A stretch of DNA of 64,000 nt, from the NCBI GenBank assembly GCA_951799405.1, contig OX637339.1, positions 4,464,001 to 4,528,000 of the forward strand. The letters run 5' to 3'. A program made the position numbers and the translations under genes. This DNA is from Agapetus fuscipes. Its lineage: Eukaryota > Arthropoda > Insecta > Trichoptera > Glossosomatidae. The stretch's first letter is position 1. Each line of letters starts with the position of its first letter. Shown piece by piece: positions 21,077 to 30,465 of this stretch. The notes below the pieces were generated by a model. That model was not told the origin of the DNA. It saw only the letters and a program-made list of their open reading frames with translations, and did no database searches.

Positions 21077-21159
21077 TCATTCTGCTTATTTTTGGTAATA
21101 AGTTGTTACTGTATTGATAAAAATAAATCGGGATGGAAGAAAACGTGGTATATTTAATT

Positions 21160-21206
21160 AGACCACCTGATGATGCAAACAGTATATTTGCAAAACCGGT
21201 CATGTT
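21160..21206 (+). ncRNA. Hammerhead-ribozyme-like motif, copy 1
   Basis: CTGATGA (21167-21173), then a TGCAAA/TTTGCA stem with a 7-nt loop, AAAAC in place of GAAAC, and CGGTC. The self-complementary ACCGGT fits the very short stem III of Penelope-type hammerheads. Stem I (ACCAC / ATGTT) is decayed, so it is probably inactive. Confidence 0.45.
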
Positions 21207-21321
21207 AATAAAATATACTTGTAAGAGTTTGCGTATTAACAAAGTAAAAAAATATTTTCATTAGTAAATATTTAAAAAAAAAACACAGAGTTTAAAGAGG
21301 ACAAAAATGACGGAACGCTTC

Positions 21322-21702
21322 TTATCTGTACAAATAAATAAGCCCCGAAACACCACATGCAACCCTTTCGGGGATAACGCAGACAAGAAGTTACACTATA
21401 TGTAGCTTATTCCTTGACTCATAGGTTGGTGTGAGGCTGACCACCCATACTTTAAAAAATAGTTCGCTTTGCCAATCTCACCCCTGTTTCAGGGAAGGTC
21501 GGCAAAAGTTGCAGGGTATCTTCTGTTCTTGTTGCATGTTCATTTGAGATTGGGTTTTTATATTGTAGGTCCACATGCGGCATGTGCTAGCGCGAACTTA
21601 TACGTGTCAGCTTGTGAGAATGCGTTTAATATGAATCTTAAATAATATATGTCTTTGCAGTTTAGATTTAGATTAGCTTAGTTGCGTTTTTTTTCAGTTT
21701 TT
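21322..21702 (+). mobile_element. SINE A 3' part split by a family C unit
   Basis: The A tail (ACCACATGCAACCCTTTCGG to TATATGTAGCTTA) is interrupted at 21410 and resumes at 21674 with TAGCTTAGTTGCGTTTTTTT. Confidence 0.85.
21410..21673 (+). mobile_element. Family C, full, with TAGCTTA target duplication
   Basis: Exact 7-bp repeats TAGCTTA at 21403-21409 and 21674-21680 flank the unit inside a SINE A tail. The C boundaries are therefore TTCCTTGACTCATAGG ... TTTAGATTTAGAT. Confidence 0.92.
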
Positions 21703-21728
21703 TTAAAGTATTTTTTGTGTTGTCCTTC

Positions 21729-21981
21729 TAATCTAATCTAATCTAAGTTGCAAAGACATGTTACATTGGAGATTCACATTACATGCATTCTCACAACCAG
21801 ACATGTACAAGTTTGCGCTTGCACATGCCTCATGTGAGCCTACAACATAAAAACCAAATCTCAAATGGACATACACCCTGCAACTCTTGCCGTCCTTCCC
21901 TGTAACAGGGGTGACATTGGCAAAGTGAACCATTTTTACAGCATGGGTTGTCAGCCGCATACCAACCTATAAGTCAAGGAA
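21729..21981 (-). mobile_element. Family C, full, inverted to its neighbour
   Basis: The minus strand has a complete unit with the (TAGAT)n-like 3' tail facing the plus-strand copy 55 bp away. Confidence 0.88.
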
Positions 21982-21982
21982 C

Positions 21983-22320
21983 AGTCCTTGCTAAAAATAA
22001 ATCACGCATGCACGGGCATATTTTGCACACTGGTTGTATAGATGTTTCGAGGAGTGGCTCACGTATCCGCAGTACATTACGCACGCTGGTAATCTATTGT
22101 GCGCTCTCCATGACAATTATTTATTGTTGCGCCATTATTGGCAATTTAAGATGTCGCTGTGTGTGCGCACTAGCTGTGAATGTATTTATTTTCGCCTCAT
22201 TAGAATGCGTGACGCGTTACTAGATATGGGGATGATTTGTGTATGATAGTTGTTAAAGACATGCTTATCATCATAACGTTCTAGAGTACTATACCCATGT
22301 AATAAACACACTCAAGTAAT
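21983..22320. other. No gene seen
   Basis: The two overlapping ~70-90-codon ORFs lack recognisable domains. Confidence 0.5.
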
Positions 22321-22321
22321 G

Positions 22322-22640
22322 ATGATGGATGATTTATTTCCGGTGGCGCCATTCAATGATCATAGACCATCTCAAGGGCGCCGTGGCTCTTCGAAAACAG
22401 CATTTTCTTAAGTCCTCTTCTGAAGGCGATGGTGGGCTGGTCAGAGCAAAGGTCGACAGGCAACTTGTTCCAGGCAACTGGCTCGGCTACCCCAAAGCTC
22501 CTGTCCGCAAAATTGGATGTATTTGCTCTTATTGGTTCTTTGATCCTGTTGACAGCAGTAGAGGCAGAGCGCAGTGGTCGCCTTGTAGCGACGTCACCAG
22601 AACATAGTTCAGCTAGACATGGGGGCCGTACACTTTAAGG
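22322..22640 (-). pseudogene. CR1/L2-like LINE C-terminus, family L-3
   Basis: On the minus strand the last ~85 codons of a LINE ORF are readable: RPLRSAS, then FADRSFGVAEPVAWNKLPVD, then RRGLKKMLFSKSHGALEM before the stop. The 3' UTR forms a GGCGCC ... GGCGCC hairpin and ends AAATAAATCATCC followed by (ATC)n. A near-identical copy lies at 59.1-59.45 kb. Confidence 0.8.
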
Positions 22641-22696
22641 CCTTGTAGTATCCCTCAATTATTGAAACTAAATTAAGTTCTTCCCTGTTCGTCCCT

Positions 22697-22790
22697 GTTT
22701 CGAGCCGCAGCACCCAAAATAAAAAAGCCATGATGATCACCGATCTTTGATAGAAGTGGCACCAAAAGAAGTAGGACCACATTTAGAAAT
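22697..22790 (+). repeat. Family F repeat, copy 1
   Basis: TTTCGAGCCGCAGCA, ATGATGATCACCGATC and GTGGCACCAAAAGAAGTAGG. Confidence 0.55.
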
Positions 22791-22791
22791 T

Positions 22792-23368
22792 TTCAAGTCT
22801 CCTTTTTTGCTCCTTCTGCCTGTTGTGCACAGCTATAATTACTCTTGTTAATTAGAACAACGATTGACTGGGAAACTCCTGTAAACTTGTGCAGACCAAC
22901 TCCATTCAGTCTTGCTTATGACTCGTTATAATTTCCAAGGCAGTCCACTCCATTAAGGCCCGTGCAGTGTACGGCACAGAGTATCGCCCGAGGAACAACT
23001 CATTTGCCCGCATAATTTCGCCCATTTTGCTCAATTTGCATTTCAAACGCTTCTACGCCTCTACGAGAGCCCCAAGTATAAAACTCTTTAAAACAGTACT
23101 TTCCCCGTAGATGTATGTATTCTAAAACAACGCTTCCCGTGAGCGTTTTAGATTGCATTCATTTTTTGTGCAACGTTGTGGGCTAGTTTTGAACTTACAG
23201 ATCTCTTGCGAAGACAGTTATATTGTTGTATATATTACGTGTGCTCTGTATAGACTTGTTACGAGGCTGAAAATGAGGGTTTGTAGCGAAAAAGGAAATT
23301 TTACAAAAGTTTGCAGTTTTTTTGGTATGATGATTTTTAATTTGTAGACGGTAGACTGTGATAAAACG
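22792..23368. other. No gene seen
   Basis: Unrecognised. Confidence 0.5.
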
Positions 23369-23369
23369 G

Positions 23370-23562
23370 CAAGACGCTGCCTTAGTTCTTGTTTGCCGTA
23401 TAGACCATTAGGCTAATTTTACATGAGCAATATTTGCAAGTGTACTGGACCAATGTGTCTTATGAAAACAGGAAATTGTTTTAAACAATATTTAAAACAA
23501 CTCTCACATTATCGAATTTTACGTTTTTTCTTAGCTCAGATTGTGTAGAATTTGATTCTTAA
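23370..23562. mobile_element. Inverted-repeat element M1, copy 2, one end lost
   Basis: CTTAGTTCTTGTTTGCCGTA and CTCAGATTGTGTAGAATTTG match M1 copy 1 in reverse orientation; the second inverted end is missing. Confidence 0.65.
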
Positions 23563-23597
23563 GATAAATGCATTAAAAAGACATAGGTAAAAAAATG

Positions 23598-23900
23598 TAT
23601 AAAATCTATAATTTAGGTTGTAAAGATATATTAACACTTAAAATTCAGTTAGCATGTAAACATTCAGTTTAACATTTAAACTCATCTCGTGCTTGTCTTT
23701 GTTCTATAAAATTTACTGCAGATTTAAAATTCATATTAAATGCATGGCCGCAAGCAGACACGTGTAAGTTTGCTCTTACAAATTTAAAACCAAACTACAA
23801 AAGAACATAAACCCTGCAACTTTTAGCCGACTTTCCTTAAAACAGGGGTGAAATTGGAAAAACGAACCTTTTTTCACAGCATAAGTCGAGGAGCACAAAT
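23598..23900 (-). mobile_element. Family C with an ~80-bp internal insertion
   Basis: The minus strand 3' end is repeated (two CAGATTTAAAATTCAT-like segments) around CTCATCTCGTGCTTGTCTTT. The 5' end is shortened beside the 5S composite. Confidence 0.7.
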
Positions 23901-23907
23901 AAAATTT

Positions 23908-24024
23908 GTCAACGACGATACCATGTTAAAAGCACCGGTTCTCATCAGATCACCGAAGTTAAGCAACATTGGGCGCGGATGCTACTTGGATGGGTGACCG
24001 CTAGGTACACCGCATGTCGTTGGC
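23908..24024 (+). ncRNA. 5S rRNA-like head of composite SINE, copy 1
   Basis: A ~117-bp stretch closely follows animal 5S rRNA: ACCATGTT, GATCACCGAAGTTAAGCAAC (box A region), GGGCGCGGAT and TTGGATGGGTGACCGC (box C), ending CATGTCGTTGGC, complementary to the 5' GTCAACGACG. It is joined by ATCTTG to the family B tRNA head, so it is part of a SINE, not a stand-alone 5S gene. Its pol III internal promoter may drive the element. Confidence 0.85.
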
Positions 24025-24355
24025 ATCTTGGACCGGTCCGTAGTCCAGTGGCAATACTTCGAACTCGTTAATGGAAGGTTGTGGATTCGGATTACGGTGG
24101 AGCACAATAAATATATCATTTATATTTCCAAAATATGCTCTTCGCTGGGTTGAAAAAAATCATAAAACCTTTAGCAAAGACCGGTCACAAAAGGTCCATC
24201 CAGCCTTACAGCAACTGCGTCTTGCTTAGGTATTGGCGCTTTGTAGCGATGACAAAGCTCGTACACATCTGCGGCACTACAACAAGTGTCAAGGACCCCT
24301 GGAGTCTCTAGAATCTAGGGAGTCAGAGACACAGGATTTCTTAAAAAAAAAAAAA
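23908..24355 (+). mobile_element. Composite SINE: 5S + family B, tail type 2
   Basis: The 5S head is followed by a tRNA-like head (box A near TAGTCCAGTGG), the B body and a tail reading GACCCCTGGAGTCTCTAGAA, TCTAGGGAGTC, ACAGGATTTCTT and poly(A). The tail resembles the 3' UTR of Jockey-like LINE J2 at 33.15 kb. It sits just beside a family C unit ending near 23900. Confidence 0.8.
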
Positions 24356-24554
24356 TGACGTTCTCTTGATCAGAGGTGACATTGTCAATCTTGGGATTCT
24401 CAAATTTTAAAAAGACATTTATTTTGTTGAAGTTTGATAGTGAATAACGTTGCGTCTGCTAATTATTATCGAATAAAAAAATCTCGTTAAAATCAAATTT
24501 ATCGGAAATTTGAAGATCGTAATTATTGGTGCAGTGAATAATCCGGCTGCATTC

Positions 24555-24748
24555 CGGGATCCATTATAGCAGAGTGGGCACTCGAGCAGTCGTTACCCGC
24601 CGATCGACTGCGCTAACGACGACTGCTCATAAACGGAGTAACGACTTCGTTAGCAGAGCGCGAGCGTCGCAGCCTACAGCGTCGTTATTGCGACGACTGT
24701 GGTTCTAGTCGTTAAAACGACGCGCCCGTCTTTCACCACTCGTAGCCT
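24555..24748. mobile_element. GC-richer inverted-repeat cluster (possible MITE)
   Basis: GTCGTT/AACGAC and CGACGACTG words recur in both orientations between GAGTGGGCACTCGAGCAGTC and CTTTCACCACTCGTAGCC. The composition is distinct from the flanks. Confidence 0.45.
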
Positions 24749-24802
24749 TTTTTTGCAAGTGGCATGTATCTAAAGAGTGCCAACATTTTTTTTTTTTTTA
24801 TG

Positions 24803-25066
24803 TAATCTATAATCTAAGTTACAAATATTTATTTTTATGTAATATACATATTTAATATTCTATACCGACAACAAGTTGCGTGTTAGTTCGCGCCTACATA
24901 TGCTGCATGTGTGTACACAAAATAAAAACCCAAATCCAAAGTGAACGTTGCAACTCTTGGTGCCCTTCCCTGAAACAAGGATGACATTGCCAATGTGAAC
25001 CAAATTTTTACTGCGTTCAAGGTAAGAGGCACCTTCAAATCAAATTATAATTAATTCAAGGAATAG
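24803..25066 (-). mobile_element. Family C, 3' end of an R1 LINE copy
   Basis: A degenerate minus-strand unit in direct continuation of the R1 3' UTR at 25067-25205. Confidence 0.7.
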
Positions 25067-25205
25067 TATTCATTAAAATTAAACTATTTAAAAGCAAACA
25101 ATAAATGAAATAGAAATACATAAAATTAAATGATAAAAATAAAAATGAATGAAAGAATTTAACAGCCGTCATCATTGCAAATTAAGCGCCACTTTTTCCT
25201 GTCAA
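25067..25205 (-). pseudogene. RTE-type LINE last codons and 3' UTR, family R1
   Basis: Minus-strand DRKKWRLICNDDGC and a stop match the R1 terminus. The A/T-rich 3' UTR then joins a family C unit at 24803-25066. Confidence 0.65.
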
Positions 25206-25245
25206 TCATTTCTAAATAAATAAAAATACATCAATAATAATAATC

Positions 25246-25412
25246 TCCTTAATCTAAGTTGCAAATATATACAAATTTATATTTCATGTTAAATGCATGC
25301 CCACAAACAGACACATTCGCGCCTACAAATTTTTTCTTACAAATTTAAATCCTAACCTCAATTGAACATAAAACCTGCAACTTTTGCCGAACTTCCTTGA
25401 AACAGCGGTAAC
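25246..25412 (-). mobile_element. Family C, 3' two thirds
   Basis: CTTAATCTAAGTTGCAAATA to CCTTGAAACAGCGGTAAC, minus strand. Confidence 0.7.
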
Positions 25413-25413
25413 T

Positions 25414-26158
25414 CAATGAAACTATCTGGAATCTAATTGAAAACATCGAAATAAAATTCAAAATTCAACCTTTTCAGTAGGCAGGTGCACAGCGTAGAGG
25501 CAAATACATTTCATAACAAATATTTAGCCCTTTTCTTGAAAACAACGCATATGATATGAATTTACTTACTAACAATTACTCAAGTTGAACTGAAAATTTC
25601 AGTTTTCACCTAACTTCAAGGTTAAATGCATTTCATAAAATTCTGCCTACTTTATTGATACATGCGCCTGTATGGAATGCACGCCCTTGCTTTTCAGCTG
25701 CCATTTTTAAGAGTACAGCCTATTTAAGCATTTCCCCTTAACTGAATTGCACGTGAAGGAACACTCCTAAGTGTTATCGAATTAAAATTAATTAGAGCTT
25801 CGACTGTACGGACTTAATCAGCCTAGTACCGCGAGTATAAAAATTGCGTGTATCGAAAATGTATGGAATATGCTGTGGCACATCTAGAGAGGGATTAAGC
25901 TTTCACACATTTTTTAGATTTACGCACTCGAGGTGAGTGTACGCAGTGCTTTGTACTTGGGGTACAGGGTGGCTTTTGTTTGAGAATTTCTCGGCACGTT
26001 CCCATTGGGGGAAGAGTAATAAATAGTTGTAGGCGAGAGATATCCCGCCAAATACATTGTGATAAGCTATAAGGTACGGCATCGGTGTTCGTTATTCGTA
26101 CGAATAAATCAAGCATTCGAAATCTGAATCGGAATGAATGCCTGGAATAGACGTCTAG
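25414..26158. other. No gene seen
   Basis: Unique-looking; a GAGTATAAAAATTGCGTG motif at 25833 resembles one next to the hammerhead-like motif at 46.54 kb. Confidence 0.5.
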
Positions 26159-26159
26159 T

Positions 26160-26258
26160 CTGATCTAATCTAAGTTGCAGAGATAATTATGTAACATTGG
26201 GGATTCACATTATATGCATTTTCACAAGCAGACACACGAAATGCTCAAACCCTCCTCA
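26160..26258 (-). mobile_element. Family C, 3' third
   Basis: CTGATCTAATCTAAGTTGCA to TTCACAAGCAGACACACG. Confidence 0.7.
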
Positions 26259-26259
26259 T

Positions 26260-26576
26260 ACCCGTCCTATATGTATGCGTCAGAAGGACCTACAGCACGT
26301 GGACGCTCATGCAAAGTATTATAAGTAAGGCGGAAGACCTTTCCGTAAAGTAAAAGCAACGGCACGACAAAACAAGAACCTTTGGCAGAGGCAGAGGCGT
26401 GCCCATGACTCTAGAAGTAAGTGGTTCGATGTTACCGAAGCTGATAGAATGACTCACTCCTAGCATGTAGTTTTTTATTTTTATAATTATTAATTAATGA
26501 AATTTATATTTATGTCTTTAATAGTGTTTACGTAATGACTGATCTCATTATAAACAAAAAACAAATCGTAGCTGCG
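26260..26576. other. No gene seen
   Basis: Unrecognised. Confidence 0.5.
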
Positions 26577-26793
26577 GATATAGTGCAACTTTTTAGCGTG
26601 TTGTATCCGAAAGGGTCGCATGTGGAGTGTGAAAACTGTTTATTTTCGCGGGAAAACCTTGCGATGTTTTAAGTTGGGGTTTGAAATAGACACTGAAACC
26701 GGAAACCATTTCTGACATCTTTGTTGAGGATCGAACCTTAGTTCTTTGGCATGGAGCTCAAGCATTCTTCTAGCTGAGTTACCAATCAGACAT
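26577..26793 (-). mobile_element. SINE A, old degenerate copy
   Basis: The minus strand has TCTGATTGGTAACTCAGCTA, GGTTCGATCCTCAACAAAG, TGGTTTCCGGTTTCAGTGTC and a 3' end near 26577. Confidence 0.6.
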
Positions 26794-26906
26794 AAAGCTT
26801 TGTTAAGCATGATCTACAAAAGATATGCCAAATTCCTTGAAATTTCCTTAGGCATTATCTAAGATTAAGTTTTGACGATTTCTTTGTTTTTGACCGTTTT
26901 TTATTA

Positions 26907-27110
26907 GTTGTCCAAAGCTCACTTGATAGAATCCTTGCATTCATTACAAAGCGCTAGTGTTCGATCCCCATCAAGGGTGTGTCGGAAATGTTTAACTATT
27001 TCGGTTTTTACTTTAAGCCCAAAAATTATCTAACAGTAAGATAAAATAACGCAATAAATGAGAACCTGCCACTTCAGGATCACGTAAATCCCTTGTTTTC
27101 TTACAATTAA
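26907..27110 (+). mobile_element. SINE A, old degenerate copy
   Basis: GTCCAAAGCTCACTTGATAG, GTGTTCGATCCCCATCAAGG, TCGGAAATGTTTAACTATTT; it fades after ~200 bp. Confidence 0.55.
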
Positions 27111-27159
27111 GAACCGTTGCTAACAATTAAGACAGTATATTTACAAATTATCTAGGATT

Positions 27160-27566
27160 AGAAAGTGAAGATTAAAAGAAGTATGTTAAGATGGTTCGGG
27201 CATTTGGAGAGAATGAGTGATGAAAGATTGACGAAGAAAGTATATGTTGCTAGAATAGATGGATGTCGTGGTAGAGGAAGACCGAGAAAAGTATGGAAGG
27301 ATCAAATCTCTGAAATAGCGAATGAATGGGATATCCAGAGTCATAATAAAAGGAGGACTTGTATGAAAAAGGTTATGACTCTGGATGAAATGAAAGAAGT
27401 ATGCAAGGACAGGAAGAAGTGGCGGCTAATCTGCAATGTTGATTTCTAATGTTGGTGTATTCATTTGCTACATTTTTTTTGCATAGGAAATTTTTGACTT
27501 TTTTTGTATAGATTTCTTTGTAAGGTTTTGTTCTTTTTTATATTTAAATGTAATTTATTATTCATA
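27160..27566 (+). pseudogene. RTE-type LINE ORF end and 3' UTR, family R1
   Basis: The last ~95 codons of an RTE-like endonuclease/RT polyprotein are intact: MLRWFGHLERMSDERLTKKV, GRGRPRKVWKDQISEI, then DRKKWRLICNVDF and a stop at 27447-27449. A ~115 bp T-rich 3' UTR follows and runs directly into a family C unit at 27567. The 5' boundary is a truncation near 27160. Confidence 0.85.
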
Positions 27567-27822
27567 TTCCTTGACTTATAGGTTGGTATGAGGCTGACCA
27601 CCCATACTGTAAAAAATGGTTCACTTTGCCAATGTCACCCCTGTTTCAGGGAAGGTCGGCAAAAGTTGTGGGGCTTATGTTCATTTGAGGTTTGGATTTT
27701 ATTTGTAAGTACACATTCAGCATTTGTAAGCGCGAACTACACTTGTTGGTTTGTGGGCATACATCTGAGAGCTTTAAATGAATATATCCTTGCAACTTAG
27801 ATTATAGATTATAGATTATAGG
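27567..27822 (+). mobile_element. Family C, full, 3' end of an R1 LINE copy
   Basis: A complete unit after the R1 3' UTR, ending in three ATTATAG repeats. It is almost identical to the copy at 52693-52945. Confidence 0.9.
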
Positions 27823-27823
27823 T

Positions 27824-28164
27824 CACTTTAACAGTTTTTTGTCTAAGACAATGACACATTCGATGTTCAAAGCAAACGATAACTGAGGTGTACACAGCTG
27901 TACTCTGTTATGGCGGCACTTTGTATAGCTTTTCAGAGGCGGCTTCAGCATCGGTAATTAATTCAATTGGCACCTCGGAGCGCGGGAGCTTTAAGTTGGA
28001 TCCACAATGAGTGGAGCGCGCAATCTCAATTCTTACTAATCCAAGAGATATTATTTCAGAGCGAGCTGAATTCAACGTTTAGAAAATGAATATTGAGGTA
28101 CTTACATACAAATACCAATCGGTGTACTTATTTCTTGAGTTTTATTCGTCATTAATGAGGATTA
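27824..28164. other. No gene seen
   Basis: Unrecognised. Confidence 0.5.
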
Positions 28165-28165
28165 T

Positions 28166-28768
28166 GACCGGTCCGTACTCTAGTGGTAACGCTTCAGACT
28201 CGTAAATGGAAGGTCGTGGGTACGAATCTCGGCGGAACACAAAAAATATGTAATTTATATATTCATTACTAGTCCGGTCGATAGCTCAGGTGGTAGAGTG
28301 CTTGCATTCCATGCCGAAAGCTCGGGTTCGAATCCCACCGAGGGTGTCAGAAATGATTTCCCATTTCGGTGTTTAATTCAAACCCCAAAATAAAATACCG
28401 GCAAGGTTTACTCAGCCTTCACAAGAAATGAGTACCAGCACTCTCGGGAGCTGGGAAACCTCCACTTCAACTGAAGTGGTTGGCGTAAGGCCGGCCCCCT
28501 TACCTGTAAAAATAAATAGGTTCAACTCGCCACATGCGACCCCTTCGGGGATAACGCGGCAAGAAGTTACACTATATGTGTAGCTTAGTTGCGTTTTTTT
28601 TGCGTTTATTATTATATTGCATATACCTTTACCAAATACCGGTCACCAATGGTCCATCCAGCCTTACAGCAACTGGCTCTTACTTGTGAATTGGAGCTTA
28701 CTATATTGAGGTGTGATTCACACAAAAACAGCGCTCACCAAATAAACCATCCTAATATTATTATTTTT
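28166..28768 (+). mobile_element. SINE B, tail type 1, split by a SINE A
   Basis: B head and part of the body occupy 28166-28272; the rest resumes at 28607 (CCAAATACCGGTCACCAATG) and ends in AAATAAACCATCCTAATATT. The family A copy in between is younger. Confidence 0.85.
28273..28606 (+). mobile_element. SINE A, full length, inside SINE B
   Basis: The best-preserved copy: head, B-box GGTTCGAATCCCACCGAGG, CCAGCACTCTCGGGAGCTGG and CCACTTCAACTGAAGTGG hairpins, ACCCCTTCGGGGATAACGC and tail TTGCGTTTTTTTTGCG. Confidence 0.92.
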
Positions 28769-28774
28769 TAGACA

Positions 28775-28884
28775 TTTAAGTACATCAAACGGAGAAAGCT
28801 GATGTTCTTTGGTCACGTTATGATGAATGAGAAATACCATTTTCTCCATCTTATCATACGAGGAAAGATAAAGGAGAGAAGAAC
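28775..28884 (+). pseudogene. RTE/BovB-like LINE C-terminal scrap
   Basis: The translation TFKYIKRRKLMFFGHVMMNE, then LIIRGKIKERR, matches the xKLxFFGHVMRxE...GKIxGKR signature seen after the RT domain of RTE-type elements. About 35 codons survive between a family B tail and a family C unit. Confidence 0.5.
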
Positions 28885-28892
28885 TCAAGGAA

Positions 28893-29017
28893 TAAATAAA
28901 CATAAACCCTGCAACTTTTACCGACCTTTCCTGCATTAGGGGTGGCATTAGTAAAGTGAACCATTTTTTACAGTTTGGGTGGCCAGCCTCATACTAACCT
29001 ATAAGTCATGTAATACA
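28893..29017 (-). mobile_element. Family C, 5' half, attached to R1 LINE
   Basis: ATAAACCCTGCAACTTTTAC to TAACCTATAAGTCATGTAAT, minus strand, continuous with the R1 3' UTR. Confidence 0.8.
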
Positions 29018-29242
29018 AATAATAAGTAACACTTATTCAATCAAAACAACATAACCTTAAAAAGAAATCTGTACAAAAAAGTCAATATGTAGGTAAATTA
29101 ATGAAATAAAATTATGAACGAATAAGCCGCCAGCATTGCAAATCAATATTACAGATTAGCAGGCATTTTTTTTGTTCTTACATACTTCTATCATCATTTC
29201 ATCTAGAGTCATAACCTTCTTCATACAAGTTGAATGCAACTT
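29018..29242 (-). pseudogene. RTE-type LINE ORF end and 3' UTR, family R1
   Basis: Minus-strand codons CMKKVMTLDEMMIEVCKNKK identify the R1 C-terminus. The 3' UTR continues toward lower coordinates and abuts a family C unit (28893-29017) in the same orientation. Confidence 0.75.
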
Positions 29243-29243
29243 T

Positions 29244-29521
29244 TCACTGAAGAGATACAAGAAAAATAAGAAGAGAATTGTAATAATTTTGGCTGGGGTT
29301 GGTGTGAATGGAGCCTTGCTTCTTGGTCCCCTAACATTCGATACCCCGCAGGCCTTTTGAATGCTAAATATCCCACCCCAACTGCGGCTGCTTTGTACCC
29401 CAAATTGAAACAACCAGAGGGACCCAAACGAGATTTGCATTCTACATCACAAGACCTGCAAAAAAGACGGACGAAATGTCGTGAATGACTATTTTTGAGT
29501 TACCTACTTAATTGTATTATT
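29244..29521. other. No gene seen
   Basis: Slightly GC-richer; ORFs on both strands, none convincing. Confidence 0.45.
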
Positions 29522-29522
29522 T

Positions 29523-29832
29523 TGTCTGTCACGAGCGTATGGTAGTATTAGTGCATACGTGATCATTATCACGCTGGTGGAACAACGCTGTGTTATTGGA
29601 ATTATCCACTATGTTCGAGAAATCAAGAACAGTGGAGAAACGTCCGCATGAACGTATATAAATGTTAGCCAATTATGTGCAGACCATTGAGTGTCGATTA
29701 AAAAATTGAACCGTGAAGTCGAAAGCAAGAGCTAGAAATCAGTACATTGTAAATTGTGAACCAAACCGTGTAGAATAAATTCTGTGAAAATAAATAATTG
29801 CAGTTTTATTACAAGAGACCCCAACTTAAATC
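29523..29832 (+). mobile_element. Candidate solo LTR
   Basis: A TGT...ACA-bounded ~310 bp stretch has a TATA-like GTATATAAATG near 29655 and AATAAA signals near 29775-29795, in the order expected of an LTR. I could not find an exact target duplication, so the boundaries are uncertain. Confidence 0.4.
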
Positions 29833-29872
29833 ATAACAGTATTGTTGAAAATGTATGAGTTTATCCAGGATT

Positions 29873-30096
29873 TATTCCTTGACTTATAGGTTGGTATGAG
29901 GCTGACCACCCATATTGTAAAAAATGGTTCACCTTGCCAAATTACCCCTGTTTCAGGGAAGGTCGGCAAGAGTTGAAGGGCTTGTGCTCATTTCAGATTG
30001 GGTTTTTATATTGTAGGTCCACATTCGGCATGTGTTAGCGCGAACTTATACATGTTTGCTTGCGGGAATGCGTTTAATATGAATCTTCAATGTTTT
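29873..30096 (+). mobile_element. Family C, nearly full
   Basis: ATTCCTTGACTTATAGGTTG to AATATGAATCTTCAATG; the last ~25 bp are missing. Confidence 0.88.
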
Positions 30097-30121
30097 CGTT
30101 TCGAATCCAAAATAAAACTAT

Positions 30122-30186
30122 CGACAATTTTGGCCAATCGGTCAATTTTGTACAGCGCCGTTTAGTGGCACTAGGGCGTTTATTCC
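30122..30186 (-). mobile_element. LINE family L-1, 3' UTR fragment
   Basis: The reverse complement matches the L-1 3' UTR (AGTGCCACTAAACGGCGCTG). Only about 60 bp are present. Confidence 0.6.
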
Positions 30187-30187
30187 A

Positions 30188-30464
30188 TACATCCAATTTT
30201 ACAATCTTAGCTTCATATTTTCTCTAATTCAATGGTACTATTAAAGTGTTGCCTCGAGTCTCTCATTTAAGAGAGAATTCCTCTGCTTTCATTATTACTT
30301 TCTTGTCTAGAGAAAACACGAAATCCAAAACCGACGCGGAGAGAAAGCGTCGCTCTATATATTTATGTATACTTGTAGTAAGTGCGGTGTATGTACCGGC
30401 AGTCCATGTCACGGCACATCGCATCGGTCAGAGATAGCTCGTCTACAGACAGCTCCACACCAAG
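30188..30464. other. No gene seen
   Basis: Unrecognised. Confidence 0.45.
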
Positions 30465-30465
30465 T

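Noticed and set aside
23908..24024. Stand-alone 5S rRNA gene
   Set aside because: No T-run terminator follows the 5S part; it runs straight into the SINE, and both copies share the same fusion.
24555..24748. Host CpG-rich promoter
   Set aside because: The GC content comes from repeated CGTCGTT/AACGACG words, more like an inverted-repeat element.
27588..27800. Repeated ORFs beginning MRLTTHTVKNGSLCQC
   Set aside because: They are frames through family C repeats, recur wherever C occurs and shift frame between copies; not proteins.
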